Origin: Trichomonas tenax
Lineage: Eukaryota > Parabasalia > Trichomonadida > Trichomonadidae
Direction of reading: 5' to 3'
Assembly: GCA_023091735.1 (NCBI GenBank)
Contig: JALKBU010000145.1
Coordinates: 1-64,000 of the forward strand
Length of the DNA: 64,000 nt
Positions 29,819-40,917 of this stretch are shown here, in pieces. Within the stretch, counting starts at the first letter, position 1. The number at the start of each line of letters is the position of its first letter. Below the pieces are notes generated by a model, which was not told the DNA's origin, did not search any database, and saw nothing but the letters and a program-made list of their open reading frames with translations. Position numbers and translations under genes: made by a program.

Positions 29819-30964
29819 TTAAATAATTCCCGTAGTAGAAAGTTCATTAGCTTCAGAGTTCTCTTGGACCCACTTTTGATAAGTGATCTCTTTGTGTTTG
29901 AACCTGCATATAGCGAAGATCCCAAGACTAAGAATACATATGCATCCAACACCTAAAGCGACACCAACGCCAATATTCTTCAAAAGCTCGAGCTTCTTGC
30001 GTATTCTTTCATCTTCAGGCGAGAAATACTTGCATTCGACTTCTCTTACAATCATTGTCTTAGTTAAATTATAATCAGTGTACCATGCATCGCTCTTGAA
30101 GTCTGTGTCTGAGTAATTGAACATTTCAACAGCCGGAACATCGAACTTACACATGACAATACTTAAAGTGAAGTCAGCATTATAGTTATTGAGTGGTTCG
30201 AAGATTAAATTGTTTTGGAAAAAACACCACTTTAATAACACGCTATAGCCTGATTTATGCGATACCGATGATATCGATATGGAATGCTTTGTAAGGTTGT
30301 TGTTGATGAATATAGAATCGTAGACTTTGACGGCTTTACTCACTGATTTAACTGAATGAATTAAATTAAAGATGGATTGAACAGAATTGTTCGAGAATAT
30401 TGAGTAATATGTTTCCAATCGCTTGTTTTCAACACATTCAATGAATACTCCTTGTGATTTTACTGCATTATTCGTGAGATTCAAATCGTAAATTGAATTA
30501 TTGTCGCAGCGACTGTCGTATGTTATCATCATATCTTTTGTATGAGTTCCTGAAGTGTTCGAAATGCAGCTCTGTGTGAAGATCGATCGCTTAGATGCTG
30601 TTATATAAAAAGCATGCGCTCCAAAACTAGAGCTACAGTCTGTTATGCATGTTGTATTGATACTCATTATGGATGCATCCGCTTGTATGGCACCGCCAAA
30701 TGATTTTCCGTTAAATTTGCAGCTGAAGAAATTTGTATTTTCGATTAAAAGTGTATTTCCTGCAAATTTAATACCGTAGCCACTAATAAATATGAATGCA
30801 CAGCTTTTTACACTAAGTGATCTGCTTGAATCGTCAAAAGAATAAGAATTTTGAAACGTTTTGTTCGTGATATTCGTGAATTCGGCAGCATGCAGCCATC
30901 TGAAGCTTCCGCTGTCAACGGATTGTTTTGAAATTAATGATGATATTAATGAAAAAATGAACAT
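29819..30964 (-). CDS. Beta-helix-like surface membrane protein
   Basis: 381 aa from ATG 30964; the frame is open two codons further, but only to a TTG. A signal peptide (MFIFSLISSLIS) leads into about 310 residues of Asn/Ser/Ile-rich short beta repeats with many potential N-glycosylation sites and scattered Cys. One membrane helix follows (GVGVALGVGCICILSLGIFA), then a cytosolic tail of about 30 residues with KWVQENSEANEL. This is the layout of trichomonad Pmp-like or right-handed beta-helix surface proteins. It appears intact, unlike its relatives at 5401-6240 and 44032-45042. An initiator match lies about 6-10 nt upstream. A role in host or surface contact is inferred from the family only. 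Confidence 0.8.
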   Translation of the reverse strand: MFIFSLISSLISKQSVDSGSFRWLHAAEFTNITNKTFQNSYSFDDSSRSLSVKSCAFIFISGYGIKFAGNTLLIENTNFFSCKFNGKSFGGAIQADASIMSINTTCITDCSSSFGAHAFYITASKRSIFTQSCISNTSGTHTKDMMITYDSRCDNNSIYDLNLTNNAVKSQGVFIECVENKRLETYYSIFSNNSVQSIFNLIHSVKSVSKAVKVYDSIFINNNLTKHSISISSVSHKSGYSVLLKWCFFQNNLIFEPLNNYNADFTLSIVMCKFDVPAVEMFNYSDTDFKSDAWYTDYNLTKTMIVREVECKYFSPEDERIRKKLELLKNIGVGVALGVGCICILSLGIFAICRFKHKEITYQKWVQENSEANELSTTGII

Positions 30965-31414
30965 CAGCAAATGAAAAATTTTGATTTGTAAAAAACGTTA
31001 TGACAAAAATATAACATTTTTGGATCTTTTTAAAGCGATTCACGTTAAAATTTTACCCTGTAAACCTTGACAAATTGACTCTTTCCCAACGACCAATCTC
31101 AAATCTCATTTTGATATTAAAATATAACAAAGCTCCTATATCCATTCCTATTTATCACAAAATTTTCGATTTTAACACACATTGAAATATTGCTTCGATA
31201 TCTTCACATTGGAATTAGAATTTAACTATTATTTACTATATAATATTAAAAGGCTCAAAGAAATGTATCTAGTTATTTAGATTCGAGTGCTATATATTAT
31301 CTATGAAAGAAGTTTTGTTAACGAAAGTTTGTACATGATGATAAGGTTGAAAAAAATCTTATGATATTTAAACAACACATATCTTTATCACTAACATACA
31401 TAAATACATAAAAA
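30965..31414. other. Intergenic DNA
   Basis: AT-rich spacer between two minus-strand genes; apart from the initiator nothing is recognised. Confidence 0.45.
30970..30974 (-). promoter_or_regulatory. Initiator match (TCATT) for the surface protein gene
   Basis: TCATT on the minus strand with A at 30972 gives a leader of about 8 nt, supporting ATG 30964 as the start. Confidence 0.5.
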
Positions 31415-33229
31415 TTAACGCCTTTGGAATCCTCTATAAGGATCATTAACCGGAGAATCAGGAAGTTGAGGCATCTTAGGGATAGAAATACTGTCCTTTT
31501 GACGGGACTTTGGACTTGATAAGTCTAATGTCTTGCTGCGGCTTTTTGTGAATTTAGGACTATTTAATTGAACTGGTTTGAAGTAATCTTCAGCATCAGA
31601 TTTCTCGTGCTTCGCCTTGCGGCGCTTCTCATGAGTTTTCTTCTTCTTTAAGACTTTCTTTGTGACTGTTCTCTTGATAACTTTCCTTTTGAGTGTCGAA
31701 GGCTGATGAGTCTTCGGAGTATCATTGGCAGGATCAGACTCCATGACAAAATCTTCTTCTTTGATCTCTTTTGGAACTTTTGGTAATTTGATGCTGATAG
31801 TGTTCAAACTGAAGTCATCTGTCTTTATTTTGTGATGAAATGATCTGTGCTCATTCTTGTGGACTTCTTCTTTCTTCTCTTTCTTGAATTCATGGATTTC
31901 GTAATTGTAATTCTTGGAATCATCAATTGTCTTCTCATGATTATCATCGACATTGATGGAGCTTCTTCGTTTGTACAACACAGACTCATCAAGAGTAAAT
32001 GGAATAACATTTCTTGGAGATTTTTGACTTTTTGGAGATTGTTTTGGAGTATCTTCGTCGATTATACGTGAAGAATTCTTTTGAGATGTGTAATCACGTA
32101 TTTTTCGTGGAACTTTTGGTAATTTGAATGCGAACTCTCCAGTTTTAGCAGATTCAGGAATATCAGCAACTAAATACTTGCTATTGTCTGATGCTTTATT
32201 CTGTTTAGGATTGTATTTGACTCTTCCACGCAGAACTTTCATAATATGATCGTTATTATTGACTAAATCAAGACCGATCGTGTTTTTGAATCTCATTGTC
32301 ATTGGAGGTGGAAGAACCCACTCATCTTTACGTCCAAAGCTGTAACAATGGCACAATCCATCATTTGTAAATTGAATCACTGCTGATCTGTTCGAATAGT
32401 TCTGATAATCAGTGGCCGAGAAGACTGTTATGCCCAGTTCATTGTGGAACGTTTTAACACCGTTTGTGTTGAATTGATGAGCGCGAACGAGAACTTTTAA
32501 TTTGTTCTTGTTGAGAAATTCTCTCGTAGCGGCTTCACCGAAGAAGTATCCGGTTCCACGTCCATTCATGTCGTATCCAAGAAGATTGTCTGAAGGATCG
32601 GACCAAACAACATCACCGACAGAAGGATACAAATCAGACTGATGCAGAGGCCTCCTGACTTTCTGGATGTCTCCCAATATTTGAAAATGTGGACTGAGGC
32701 CTCCATGCAGACATATCGCAGATTTCCCAATTATTGTAATGAAAGGCATTGTAGAAAACACGCTAATGAATGCTGTATACGCTAAATTGCTGTTGTATAT
32801 CATGCACAGTTCATCATAAAAACCGTAAACTCGATTAATCGGCTCAAATTCGTGATTTCCGCGCAACAGAGTAATATGTTTTGGATATTTGCAGTACAAT
32901 GCAAGGAGGAGGAATATGATATGGAAAGAATGATTGCCACGATCAACGTAATCGCCAAGAAAGACAATCTTTTTGTGCGGTGGTCTATTGAACAATCTAA
33001 GAATCCTAAACAAGTCATAGATGTTTCCGTGCAAGTCTCCGACAACCAGTGCCGGGAAATCTACTTCAGTTATTATTGGCTCCTTCAACAATAACTCTTG
33101 AGCGCGTTTACAGAGGCTGACAACGACAGTTTCAGGGTAAAAAGGCAGAGTTATGGTCCTCGGGGACTTTGATATCCATATTTCTTCGTATGTTTGCAAT
33201 ATTTCATCAAGGAATTCATCATCAATCAT
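31415..33229 (-). CDS. PPP-family serine/threonine phosphatase with long basic C-terminal extension
   Basis: 604 aa, ATG at 33229. The catalytic domain covers about residues 35-320 with GDLHG (64-68), GDYVDRG (92-98), GNHE (124-127), HGG (175-177), SDP (210-212) and RAH (249-251), so all metal ligands are present. It is PP1/PP2A-like but divergent: the usual SAPNYC loop reads SATDYQNYS, which would change the inhibitor-binding groove. The last ~280 residues are low-complexity, rich in Lys, Ser and Pro, with KRKVIKRTVTKKVLKKKKTH as a likely nuclear localisation or docking region. FAFKLPKVPRKIRD and SIKLPKVPKEIKE show that a short element (KLPKVP) is repeated inside the tail. Substrate unknown. 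Confidence 0.9.
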   Translation of the reverse strand: MIDDEFLDEILQTYEEIWISKSPRTITLPFYPETVVVSLCKRAQELLLKEPIITEVDFPALVVGDLHGNIYDLFRILRLFNRPPHKKIVFLGDYVDRGNHSFHIIFLLLALYCKYPKHITLLRGNHEFEPINRVYGFYDELCMIYNSNLAYTAFISVFSTMPFITIIGKSAICLHGGLSPHFQILGDIQKVRRPLHQSDLYPSVGDVVWSDPSDNLLGYDMNGRGTGYFFGEAATREFLNKNKLKVLVRAHQFNTNGVKTFHNELGITVFSATDYQNYSNRSAVIQFTNDGLCHCYSFGRKDEWVLPPPMTMRFKNTIGLDLVNNNDHIMKVLRGRVKYNPKQNKASDNSKYLVADIPESAKTGEFAFKLPKVPRKIRDYTSQKNSSRIIDEDTPKQSPKSQKSPRNVIPFTLDESVLYKRRSSINVDDNHEKTIDDSKNYNYEIHEFKKEKKEEVHKNEHRSFHHKIKTDDFSLNTISIKLPKVPKEIKEEDFVMESDPANDTPKTHQPSTLKRKVIKRTVTKKVLKKKKTHEKRRKAKHEKSDAEDYFKPVQLNSPKFTKSRSKTLDLSSPKSRQKDSISIPKMPQLPDSPVNDPYRGFQRR

Positions 33230-36153
33230 TTTTTTTGTTCGAGAAAACCGATATCTGGCATCATCAGCACCACTGCGATGATATCGGATAGCGATGTATT
33301 TTTTCGAAAAAAAAAATTTTGACTCGGACTGTGAAAAATCAGCAGATTTGTTTCACAGAGAAATCAAATTTTAACGAAAAATTATTTCATATTGTTTAAC
33401 ATTACCAAATTTTGACACAATCATACTTTTCTGTCGCGTAAACATCTCAAATGATTTAAACGTTCATACATTTTGTCAAGTAAACAAATAAAATCAATAA
33501 TTTTCCACTATTCTTGTAATTCATCACTTTTAAACCATGAAATCACCATTTCATTCGCTAAGTAGACTTAAACATCATTGTTTGCAAGAATAATTTTATG
33601 TTTATTTTTGAAACTCTCATATCTTCCTCGTTCTTTTGTTCAAAGACGACTTTATTTCTATAATCATTCTCAAGATATTGTTTCCTACCATTCTAAATCA
33701 TATAATAGATACAAAATGTTAAAGTTAGCATTGATATAAAATTCACTTGAAAAACATTTCCACGGCACGTTAAGAAAGAGCGAAGATCCAAGCTCGTGTT
33801 GCAATTTGGCACGGTGCAGTTTGGTGCAACAGATTTAATAAAGTCTGATGCAACAAAACGAGTTAAGAAAGACAACATTTAAGGCTCCACTCCCACAACT
33901 TATGTTCATTGATATATAATGATATGCTGTTATATAGTATATTTTATGAGTTAAGAGGCTGATAAGGCCAATAAATAAGGATGATCAAATTTTATATTTT
34001 CCGTTATACTACATAATTTGGGAATTGGTTTCATATTATCACTATAGACATCCAACACATGAGCAAAATTATGTTATGAAATAAAAATATCATTTATTCA
34101 ATTTGATCTGATATTGATTTTGCAAGGTGTTGTTTAAGAGCCATGCTAGAGTATTCCATTCGTATCTATGTATATCATTCATTGCTGGATTCCTCCATTT
34201 TTCTTTCATATGTTCGAATTCAAATTATTTTTATTATTAATGTGCATGGCAAGATTAATAAACTACATTTTCTTCGAATGCATCATGTACTATCTCTATT
34301 TTCACTTTAATATAATCTTCAGCTCATGATTTTCATTTTCTTGCTCATATTTTGTCGTATGTATAAATTTATAAGATAAAACGTATGGATTCAAAAACTA
34401 ATAGAACCGGTTCGGAAATATGCATTGAATATTACTTGTAGAAACAAGTCAATGGCTTTTGCCATTGAACTTTAGTAACAATGTCACTTTTCCCGAAATC
34501 ATGAAAAATGCAGTCTAAATCGTTTTATAACTTGCTATAAAAATTTTTCTGGGCAAAACCACTAGCATAGGAGAAATCTATAGAATTTTCTCTAGATCAT
34601 GACAGAAGTGGACTGAGGATAAAAAATTTCTGGAAGGCTGGGAAGCTCACTTTTATAGCACCATTTTTCCAAAATTGAATACATTCCATCAAGAAATCCG
34701 GATAGAATCTCAACGAGCAAGTTGTAGTACATTATGAGCTAGTATTACCACTACTGGGATTTTTGTACCTTCTTCTGATTTTATATCTTGTTATAAAAAT
34801 TTTTCTGGAATATGTGAACCATATAGGGTGATTCTGTACCTGCCTGTGCAGAATGTGACAGAAGTGGACCGAGGATAAATTTTTTTTTTGCTGTTGTGAA
34901 TTTTTCAAACATTGATCTCGTAACTAAATTTATAACACAATATTTTTATCTAATAAATATAAAGAAAATCATAGTGATTCTTCACGATATTAGTAACAAG
35001 AAATTATGTTCAATATTGAACGAGATATTAATTTATAAAAATTGAACATTCTGCTTCTAATAACTTAATCTTCACAAAGCAGAGTCCAATAATATTAGTA
35101 TATATTATATATGCCCTATATTCTATAATGTGACAGAGAGCAAATTGCAAGTTAATGATATTTTCTCGGTGAAAATGAAAATTGTGAAAAACATCAATTT
35201 TGAGCTCTCACTATCCATGTGTTCGCTAGATGTGCATACAACAGTGGTATAAAGTATAGTTGGTATGTATACATATAGATATACTTTAAAGTCTTTTGAT
35301 TGGACTTTTAGAGTAGAAGAGTGAAGCGTAAAATTTGAGTACTTGGAACTGGAGCCTTAATCTAACTTGTTGGCATTCTTATTATTGTAATTTTTATTTA
35401 CATAAGGATCAATAGTATTAAAGCAATTCAACTATATTGGAATTTTCAATTTGTTTAGTATATTGACACTCATCATGCATTGTTATAACATATATTTGTG
35501 TTCGATTTGTGGTGCAACATAAAAACATGAAAATATCATTTTTTATTTAAAGATCTAATTAATATTATGATGGCTTTTTGGAGTACAAACGCTATTTTAA
35601 TATAAAATATAGTAAAGTAATTTTTGTACATATATGTTGAATATCGTTCTAAAATTCATGCAGAAAGTTAGAAAAAATCGGGTTTCTGCCGCTTGCCGCA
35701 AAAAATTTATACCATCCCAATTGCTAATACACGAAGTTAAATATAAAGCATTGTTTTGTATATATTTGCTCTTTCTCATCATCACATTGCACCATATTTA
35801 TCGAAAGTTGATATATAAAATTCAAGTTGCCTTTTTTACAAAAAGAGAAAAGAGCCTATTTTGTAGGCTGATAGAATTCATCGTTATCAGGCTTCGATCA
35901 TCTTTTAGTTAAAGAATAAAAATAGTATTAGGCTGATTAACGAAATACAAAGCCATATTCATATCAGCTTTATATTTACCATTCAAATAGTCGGTGGTTT
36001 TAAAGTTTAATAAATTCAATATCTAAAATTAACTGTATTATGCATATAAAATACGAATGGATCCATTCTGCATCATATGATAAGTACATATTTCTTAGTT
36101 AAAAAGCTCAAAATAAAAACAATGAAGCTCGGAGACGAAATAAAAGGTTTTTT
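33230..36153. other. Gene-free region of about 2.9 kb
   Basis: Several short open frames (for example 35634-35912) lack any coding character. A TTTTTTT/AAAAAAAAA stretch lies at the phosphatase promoter, and GGCACGGTGCAGTTTGGTGC repeats appear near 33814-33833. The only clear structure is the diverged direct repeat at 34525-34890. No tRNA or rRNA seen. Confidence 0.5.
34525..34890. repeat. Diverged direct repeat of about 110 bp
   Basis: CTTGCTATAAAAATTTTTCT (from 34531) recurs as CTTGTTATAAAAATTTTTCT (from 34789). About 65-70 bp later both copies have GACAGAAGTGGAC(T/C)GAGGATAAA (34602 and 34858). The 260-bp offset suggests an old tandem duplication of noncoding DNA. Confidence 0.6.
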
Positions 36154-36163
36154 TGACATGTAA
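36154..36163 (+). promoter_or_regulatory. TGACATGTAA motif upstream of the TMEM131-like gene
   Basis: An exact copy followed at once by AGTGTCACTTTCTGTGAC, itself an inverted repeat with a TCACT initiator match at 36168-36172. An ATG inside the motif opens the longest frame but is probably not used. Confidence 0.4.
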
Positions 36164-36299
36164 AGTGTCACTTTCTGTGACTGATTTTGCGCCTTTTTGC
36201 GAATTATTGACTACAACATTAATGATGATTAAGTTTTCCCCGATAATATCATTAAGTTTTAGTCTCTTAATCCGCAGATTCCGTTCTTTTAGACCAGAC

Positions 36300-39200
36300 A
36301 TGAAATCGTTACGAATTTTTATTGTTTTTGGACTATTTAATTACTTTATTCAACCAGCTTCAGCCAAATCACCGAAGGTACGCGTTCTATCGCCCTGGAT
36401 TGCAGCAAATCTTACGATTGAACAGACATTTTTCATTGATCATATAGGAAGATCAGAGAACCATTTTGCACCTACACTACAGGGATCCAGTTTAGGTATA
36501 GATCCAAAATCAGTGATTGAACACACTAAAAACCCAGTCCACATTGGATCTCCTTTCTGGTACTTATTTGCAGAGCATCCTTATCACTACATCAATCTCA
36601 AGCGCGTGGTATATCATTTTCAGTCAATTGCTCGCTTTGTGCCCGCTACAACGAAACTTCCTCCAATTGCTATAATGTCGACACTTTCGTTTACTGTCGA
36701 AATCCAGAATACAGGCAACGAGCCGCTGATTGTGTACGATATTTGGTCAGCTTCTTGTTTATTCTTCATCCCTAAGATAGAGGGATTAAACATTCCCGCG
36801 AAGTCTCACAAGAACGTTACAATCTTCGTCTGTCCTTCGCAGGAAGGATGCTTCTCTACGCCGATCTTCTTCAGCACGAATAAAGGTGAAATACCGTACA
36901 CAGTAACGCATTGCGCGCATTATCCGATGAAGGATTATCACGCAAATACGTTGAAGTACATGAGCACTTCAAACTGCTCTTTCTCGTTGAGAATTCCGAC
37001 GCAGCTAAAAACTATACTACAGAAGAAACCAGCAGTTAATCTACTTTACGATGGAAACATTTTCTCGATGGATCAAATTGATTATGAAATTAACAGAATA
37101 TATTTCGATGTAAAGTTTAGCGCAAAGCCTGGTTATTATCTAACATTCGTTCACATGGCAACGCCTTTCTTGATGGTTAATATTCCGCTCTATATATCAA
37201 TGTCACAGCGTTATCTTCAAGCTAAGCAACCAGTGATTATTACTCCTCTCGTTAATTCTCCAAACGAAACTATTTATTACGACGTGGAACTCATTAATCC
37301 TACCGCACACAACTTCGCTTTGATTTCATCATCGCTCTACAAACAAACTTCAACAGTTAAATTCGAAAGCATAGATCCACCTCTCGTCTGCCCTCGTCAC
37401 ACAAAGACTGTTATTGGACGCCTGAAAATCACAGGCGACAAAGAGGGAACAATCGATACGAGTTTGATTGTGATGTACGAAGGAATTAAACCGCAGATAC
37501 AGCAGACAATCGATATCCCTATCAAAGCATCAGTTTGTTTCGGCTATTTGAAGCCAAGTGAAGAGAAAATCATTTTACTGAGATCAACACAAGAAACATA
37601 TACTTTTAAGTTCATCAACTACTTCAAGACACCCGTTTTCATTTTAAGTGCTTATGTTAATTCAACACTATTCTCTATAAAGCCTCTCTTAGTTAACATC
37701 GTCGAACCAGGCGATGAATCACCAAACGTCGTCATCAACTTGCCGAGAGTTACTGTTGTTAAGCCTGTTATAACAGAGCTCATTGTCGAAACAAACGCGA
37801 CAACACTGGTTATTCCTCTTCACATGTATACAGGCGAAGTCTTCATCACAGACTCTGAAAATGGAACACCAGTGACAAATCAAGTGACATTCTATCCAGG
37901 CGTCGTTTTATGCGGATCTGCCACGAATTACACTGTTTGGGTTTCAAACGAGAACTCAGAGCCATTCATTATCAGGAAGGCAGAGCAATCTCCCGGTGTA
38001 CAACTTGCTGAAGACTTAACGGAGTTATTTATTGGAAAATTCAACGAATTCGTTTGTCCACCATTTTCAGTAACGAAATTTGAGTTCTGCGTTGTATACA
38101 ACATCGTCAAGAATCCAAAACCACGCACAGACACTTTTATTTTTTATGGTGACTACAGCCAGTTCCAAGTTTCGATTTCGTGGACTCCACGACCAGGAGA
38201 TTTCGTACTTGATCCTCGATTCGATAAAAATGTCATAGTAGGCAAAAGATACAATGGAACGCTTTACCTCAGCTCAACATTCATGCAGAACGTTAAGATC
38301 ATGGATATTCGCGCCTTAAATGATGGTGTTGAGATATCCACAACGCGCCCATTCCTTAAACCATCGCAAGCAGGATCTTCAACATTTATTGGCAATTTCT
38401 CTTTCGATGTTGGCGAAAAGTTTTTGGGAGCTTTCCAAGATCTGGCACAGCTTATGAAGCCCGAAAGCCCGTGGTATGGCGACTTAACATCATATGATCA
38501 GCTATGGAATAACGCCAGTTCGATTTCCATTGTTTTCCTTGTCTATCTGAAGAATGGAATGTTTTACACGTTCCAGATACCAATAAACGTCCAGAAAATG
38601 CGTTTGCATGACAAAGACTACAACTTTGGCATTGTCTCTGTCAACAGCAACACAGCAATCAGAAGAAAGATATCGAATATCCTCGAATTACCAATTAAAT
38701 TTGTTTTCCACAATGCCACGAATTGTCCTGAAGATGCAATAATCACTTCAAACGAATCAATTGTTGTTCCAGGAATGGACAGCGAATGCTTCGTATTCAC
38801 TCTTAAGAAGTCAACAGCGGGCATTGTAGATGCCTATGTTCCAGTAACTTCGAACGCAACAGGACCTCTCTTCCTTCACATTGTTGCAAACGTCGTCAGC
38901 CCTAATTTGGACATTGTTGATAGCGCAGACAAACCGGTGAAATTGATATTGTTCCACCGTGAAGACGACAGGAAGTTCATAGGAAGAATGTGGGTGCAAT
39001 CATACTTCATCAGGAACTTAGGACAGACAGCTATAGACGTTTCATTGCAATCATTAGATGGCAAATCATTGAAGAATTATCCGTATATTATGTTCCAGCT
39101 TAATTGTACAAAGTTGGAGCCAGGAATGCAGTGCCCAGTGATTGTAGGCATCAATCTTATGAAGTTGCCTTCGAGGGTATTGAACCACACACTGAATTTC

Positions 39201-39581
39201 ACTGTTCACGATATAATATATTCATACAACATCGATATTATTGTTACTGAAGGCACAGCAAATTTGCTGAGAGTGTTGCGTGAGTCTCTGATAGCAATAT
39301 TCACTGCACTCGCATTCATCAGCCCTCTGCACTCTTTGTACTTGATAATATTAGAAAGATCGAAGCTCTTGAACATAATAAAGTCGAAGAGGAAGAACAG
39401 AGATCAGGAAATATACAATCTGTCGATGTCAGTCAAAGTAACAGTAGAAACTCAGTGCCAGTATATCACAGAAGAGGCGGGATGTAGTGGAAGCTTCACT
39501 ATTGTCAATGCGCCACCTCCAGAGTCACTCATTGACGAAAGATCTCTCATTAATCTTGAAGAGTTATTGATGTCAGCATAA
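36300..39581 (+). CDS. Large type I membrane protein, TMEM131-like
   Basis: 1,093 aa from ATG 36300, chosen because MKSLRIFIVFGLFNYFIQPA is a clear signal peptide. In-frame ATGs at 36153, 36222 and 36225 add an N-terminal stretch, and an initiator match at 36168 leaves the 36222 start possible. A very long luminal beta-sandwich region follows. Its first part (FTVEIQNTGNEPLIVYDI ... IPAKSHKNVTIFVCPSQEGC ... FFSTNKGEIPYTV) resembles the PapD-like domains of TMEM131, a collagen-secretion factor in animals. Many NxS/T sites. One membrane helix (ESLIAIFTALAFISPLHSLY) lies about 70 residues before the end. Homology is judged from pattern only; at least it is a secretory-pathway protein. Confidence 0.6.
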   Translation: MKSLRIFIVFGLFNYFIQPASAKSPKVRVLSPWIAANLTIEQTFFIDHIGRSENHFAPTLQGSSLGIDPKSVIEHTKNPVHIGSPFWYLFAEHPYHYINLKRVVYHFQSIARFVPATTKLPPIAIMSTLSFTVEIQNTGNEPLIVYDIWSASCLFFIPKIEGLNIPAKSHKNVTIFVCPSQEGCFSTPIFFSTNKGEIPYTVTHCAHYPMKDYHANTLKYMSTSNCSFSLRIPTQLKTILQKKPAVNLLYDGNIFSMDQIDYEINRIYFDVKFSAKPGYYLTFVHMATPFLMVNIPLYISMSQRYLQAKQPVIITPLVNSPNETIYYDVELINPTAHNFALISSSLYKQTSTVKFESIDPPLVCPRHTKTVIGRLKITGDKEGTIDTSLIVMYEGIKPQIQQTIDIPIKASVCFGYLKPSEEKIILLRSTQETYTFKFINYFKTPVFILSAYVNSTLFSIKPLLVNIVEPGDESPNVVINLPRVTVVKPVITELIVETNATTLVIPLHMYTGEVFITDSENGTPVTNQVTFYPGVVLCGSATNYTVWVSNENSEPFIIRKAEQSPGVQLAEDLTELFIGKFNEFVCPPFSVTKFEFCVVYNIVKNPKPRTDTFIFYGDYSQFQVSISWTPRPGDFVLDPRFDKNVIVGKRYNGTLYLSSTFMQNVKIMDIRALNDGVEISTTRPFLKPSQAGSSTFIGNFSFDVGEKFLGAFQDLAQLMKPESPWYGDLTSYDQLWNNASSISIVFLVYLKNGMFYTFQIPINVQKMRLHDKDYNFGIVSVNSNTAIRRKISNILELPIKFVFHNATNCPEDAIITSNESIVVPGMDSECFVFTLKKSTAGIVDAYVPVTSNATGPLFLHIVANVVSPNLDIVDSADKPVKLILFHREDDRKFIGRMWVQSYFIRNLGQTAIDVSLQSLDGKSLKNYPYIMFQLNCTKLEPGMQCPVIVGINLMKLPSRVLNHTLNFTVHDIIYSYNIDIIVTEGTANLLRVLRESLIAIFTALAFISPLHSLYLIILERSKLLNIIKSKRKNRDQEIYNLSMSVKVTVETQCQYITEEAGCSGSFTIVNAPPPESLIDERSLINLEELLMSA

Positions 39582-39765
39582 TATTTTTAATTTTTATATT
39601 TTATCGGTTTAATTTTGGGTATAAAGTTAATTTTGTTGATTATATATACTATATTGACCATCTATGATCCAATAAGAACACATCTATTGGCTTGTAAATA
39701 TTTATCTAAAATTCACGAAATATTTTGGAAAAACATTTAATAATAAGATCTGATATGATTAGGAT

Positions 39766-40776
39766 ATGATTTTGATGCATTCGGATGACGTTCCAAGTGC
39801 TTTCAATTCATATGGATATAGAACATCATTCACATGTCCGGCGGACTTCAGATTTAATGGAATGAGCAACTTCGTGTGGCGTCGTTCAGCAGAAGAAGAA
39901 GCGATGATAAGGTTGAATTGAAAAGAAGGATTCGAAAATTTGATAAACAACACAGAATTTAAGAAGCTTCTCGATCCAAAACAGATATCGAGTCTCAGGG
40001 ATTGCTCGAAGAAAGAAATAGAAAAAGTCAGCAACAAAATGTAATCGAAGAATCTTGATTTCCCGAAGTGGTTTGATGTTACTATTTCATACGGAATTAC
40101 TGACAATGCTGCATTAGTTTTGCATCTCGACAAGGCAACACTCAAGAAGGCTTCATGGCAGTCCGATAGAATCACATCATTGCAATCATTGTTCCTGTGG
40201 CAGTGAAGCAAAGAATATCTTCAGCAAAACAAAATCGAAAAGCCATTATTTGTTGGCATCAAATCAACAGAATCTCACATGCCATATCACGGCTATGACT
40301 ATAATTCATTGTACAAAGACGAAAACTTTGCATCACGAATTGCAAAAGATGCAACTAAATCAGAGATCAGGAAAGGAATCAGATTCTTGAAAATCACTAA
40401 ATTCGCCGACAAATTCTCAATCAGACAAACACTTGACTGGATCAAAGAGAACAACAAAAACACAATATTCGTTATCACTGGCGATCACGGAACGCGCTAT
40501 ATTCCTTTTCATGACTCAGGATCAATCGTTTACGATGGCATCAAATTTTCCGAAGACTGCGCACACGGCTCGAGCGGAACGGACTCATTCTATGTCACGA
40601 GTGGTATGATTGGATATCTCGGTGACAATCCCGATGTCATCAATGAACTTAAACTTAACGAACTCAGAGGCAAAACATTGAAGTTCTCGAGTGATCACAA
40701 TGACTTAGTTTACACATTATAAGAGATCATTAACAGACTCAATGAAGAAAAATATCCAACAAGAGAAATTATTTAA
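39766..40776 (+). pseudogene. Alkaline-phosphatase/sulfatase-superfamily gene with four in-frame stops, 5'-truncated
   Basis: A single frame from 39766 to a TAA at 40774-40776 reads as continuous protein with no frame change. It is interrupted by TGA at 39919, TAA at 40042, TGA at 40204 and TAA at 40720. Recognisable parts are FNSYGYRTSFTCPADF near the start, KPLFVGIKSTESHMPYHGYD and TIFVITGDHGTRYIPFHDSG, the metal-binding GDHG typical of the sulfatase/phosphonate-ester hydrolase fold. The usual N-terminal metal site with the nucleophile is absent, so the 5' end is missing. The enzyme would have cut sulfate or phosphate esters; the gene is dead under the standard code. Confidence 0.7.
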
Positions 40777-40917
40777 TGAAGCAAAGATAGTTTTAAGTTA
40801 CAGATTTTCATATATTTCAATCATAACGGAGAATGATATTTTGTCAAAAGAAGAAATCGGAAGATTGTATGTTTGGACTTTTTTGGTTTTATAAACATTG
40901 CAAATTTCATCTTCATT

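Noticed and set aside
35634..35912. 92-codon frame in the empty region
   Set aside because: Starts with ATG but is Ile/Leu/Lys/Phe-rich as expected from random AT DNA; no motif and no promoter match.
36153..36299. N-terminal extension of the TMEM131-like protein
   Set aside because: Its first ATG lies inside the TGACATGTAA motif, and the later Met gives a clear signal peptide.
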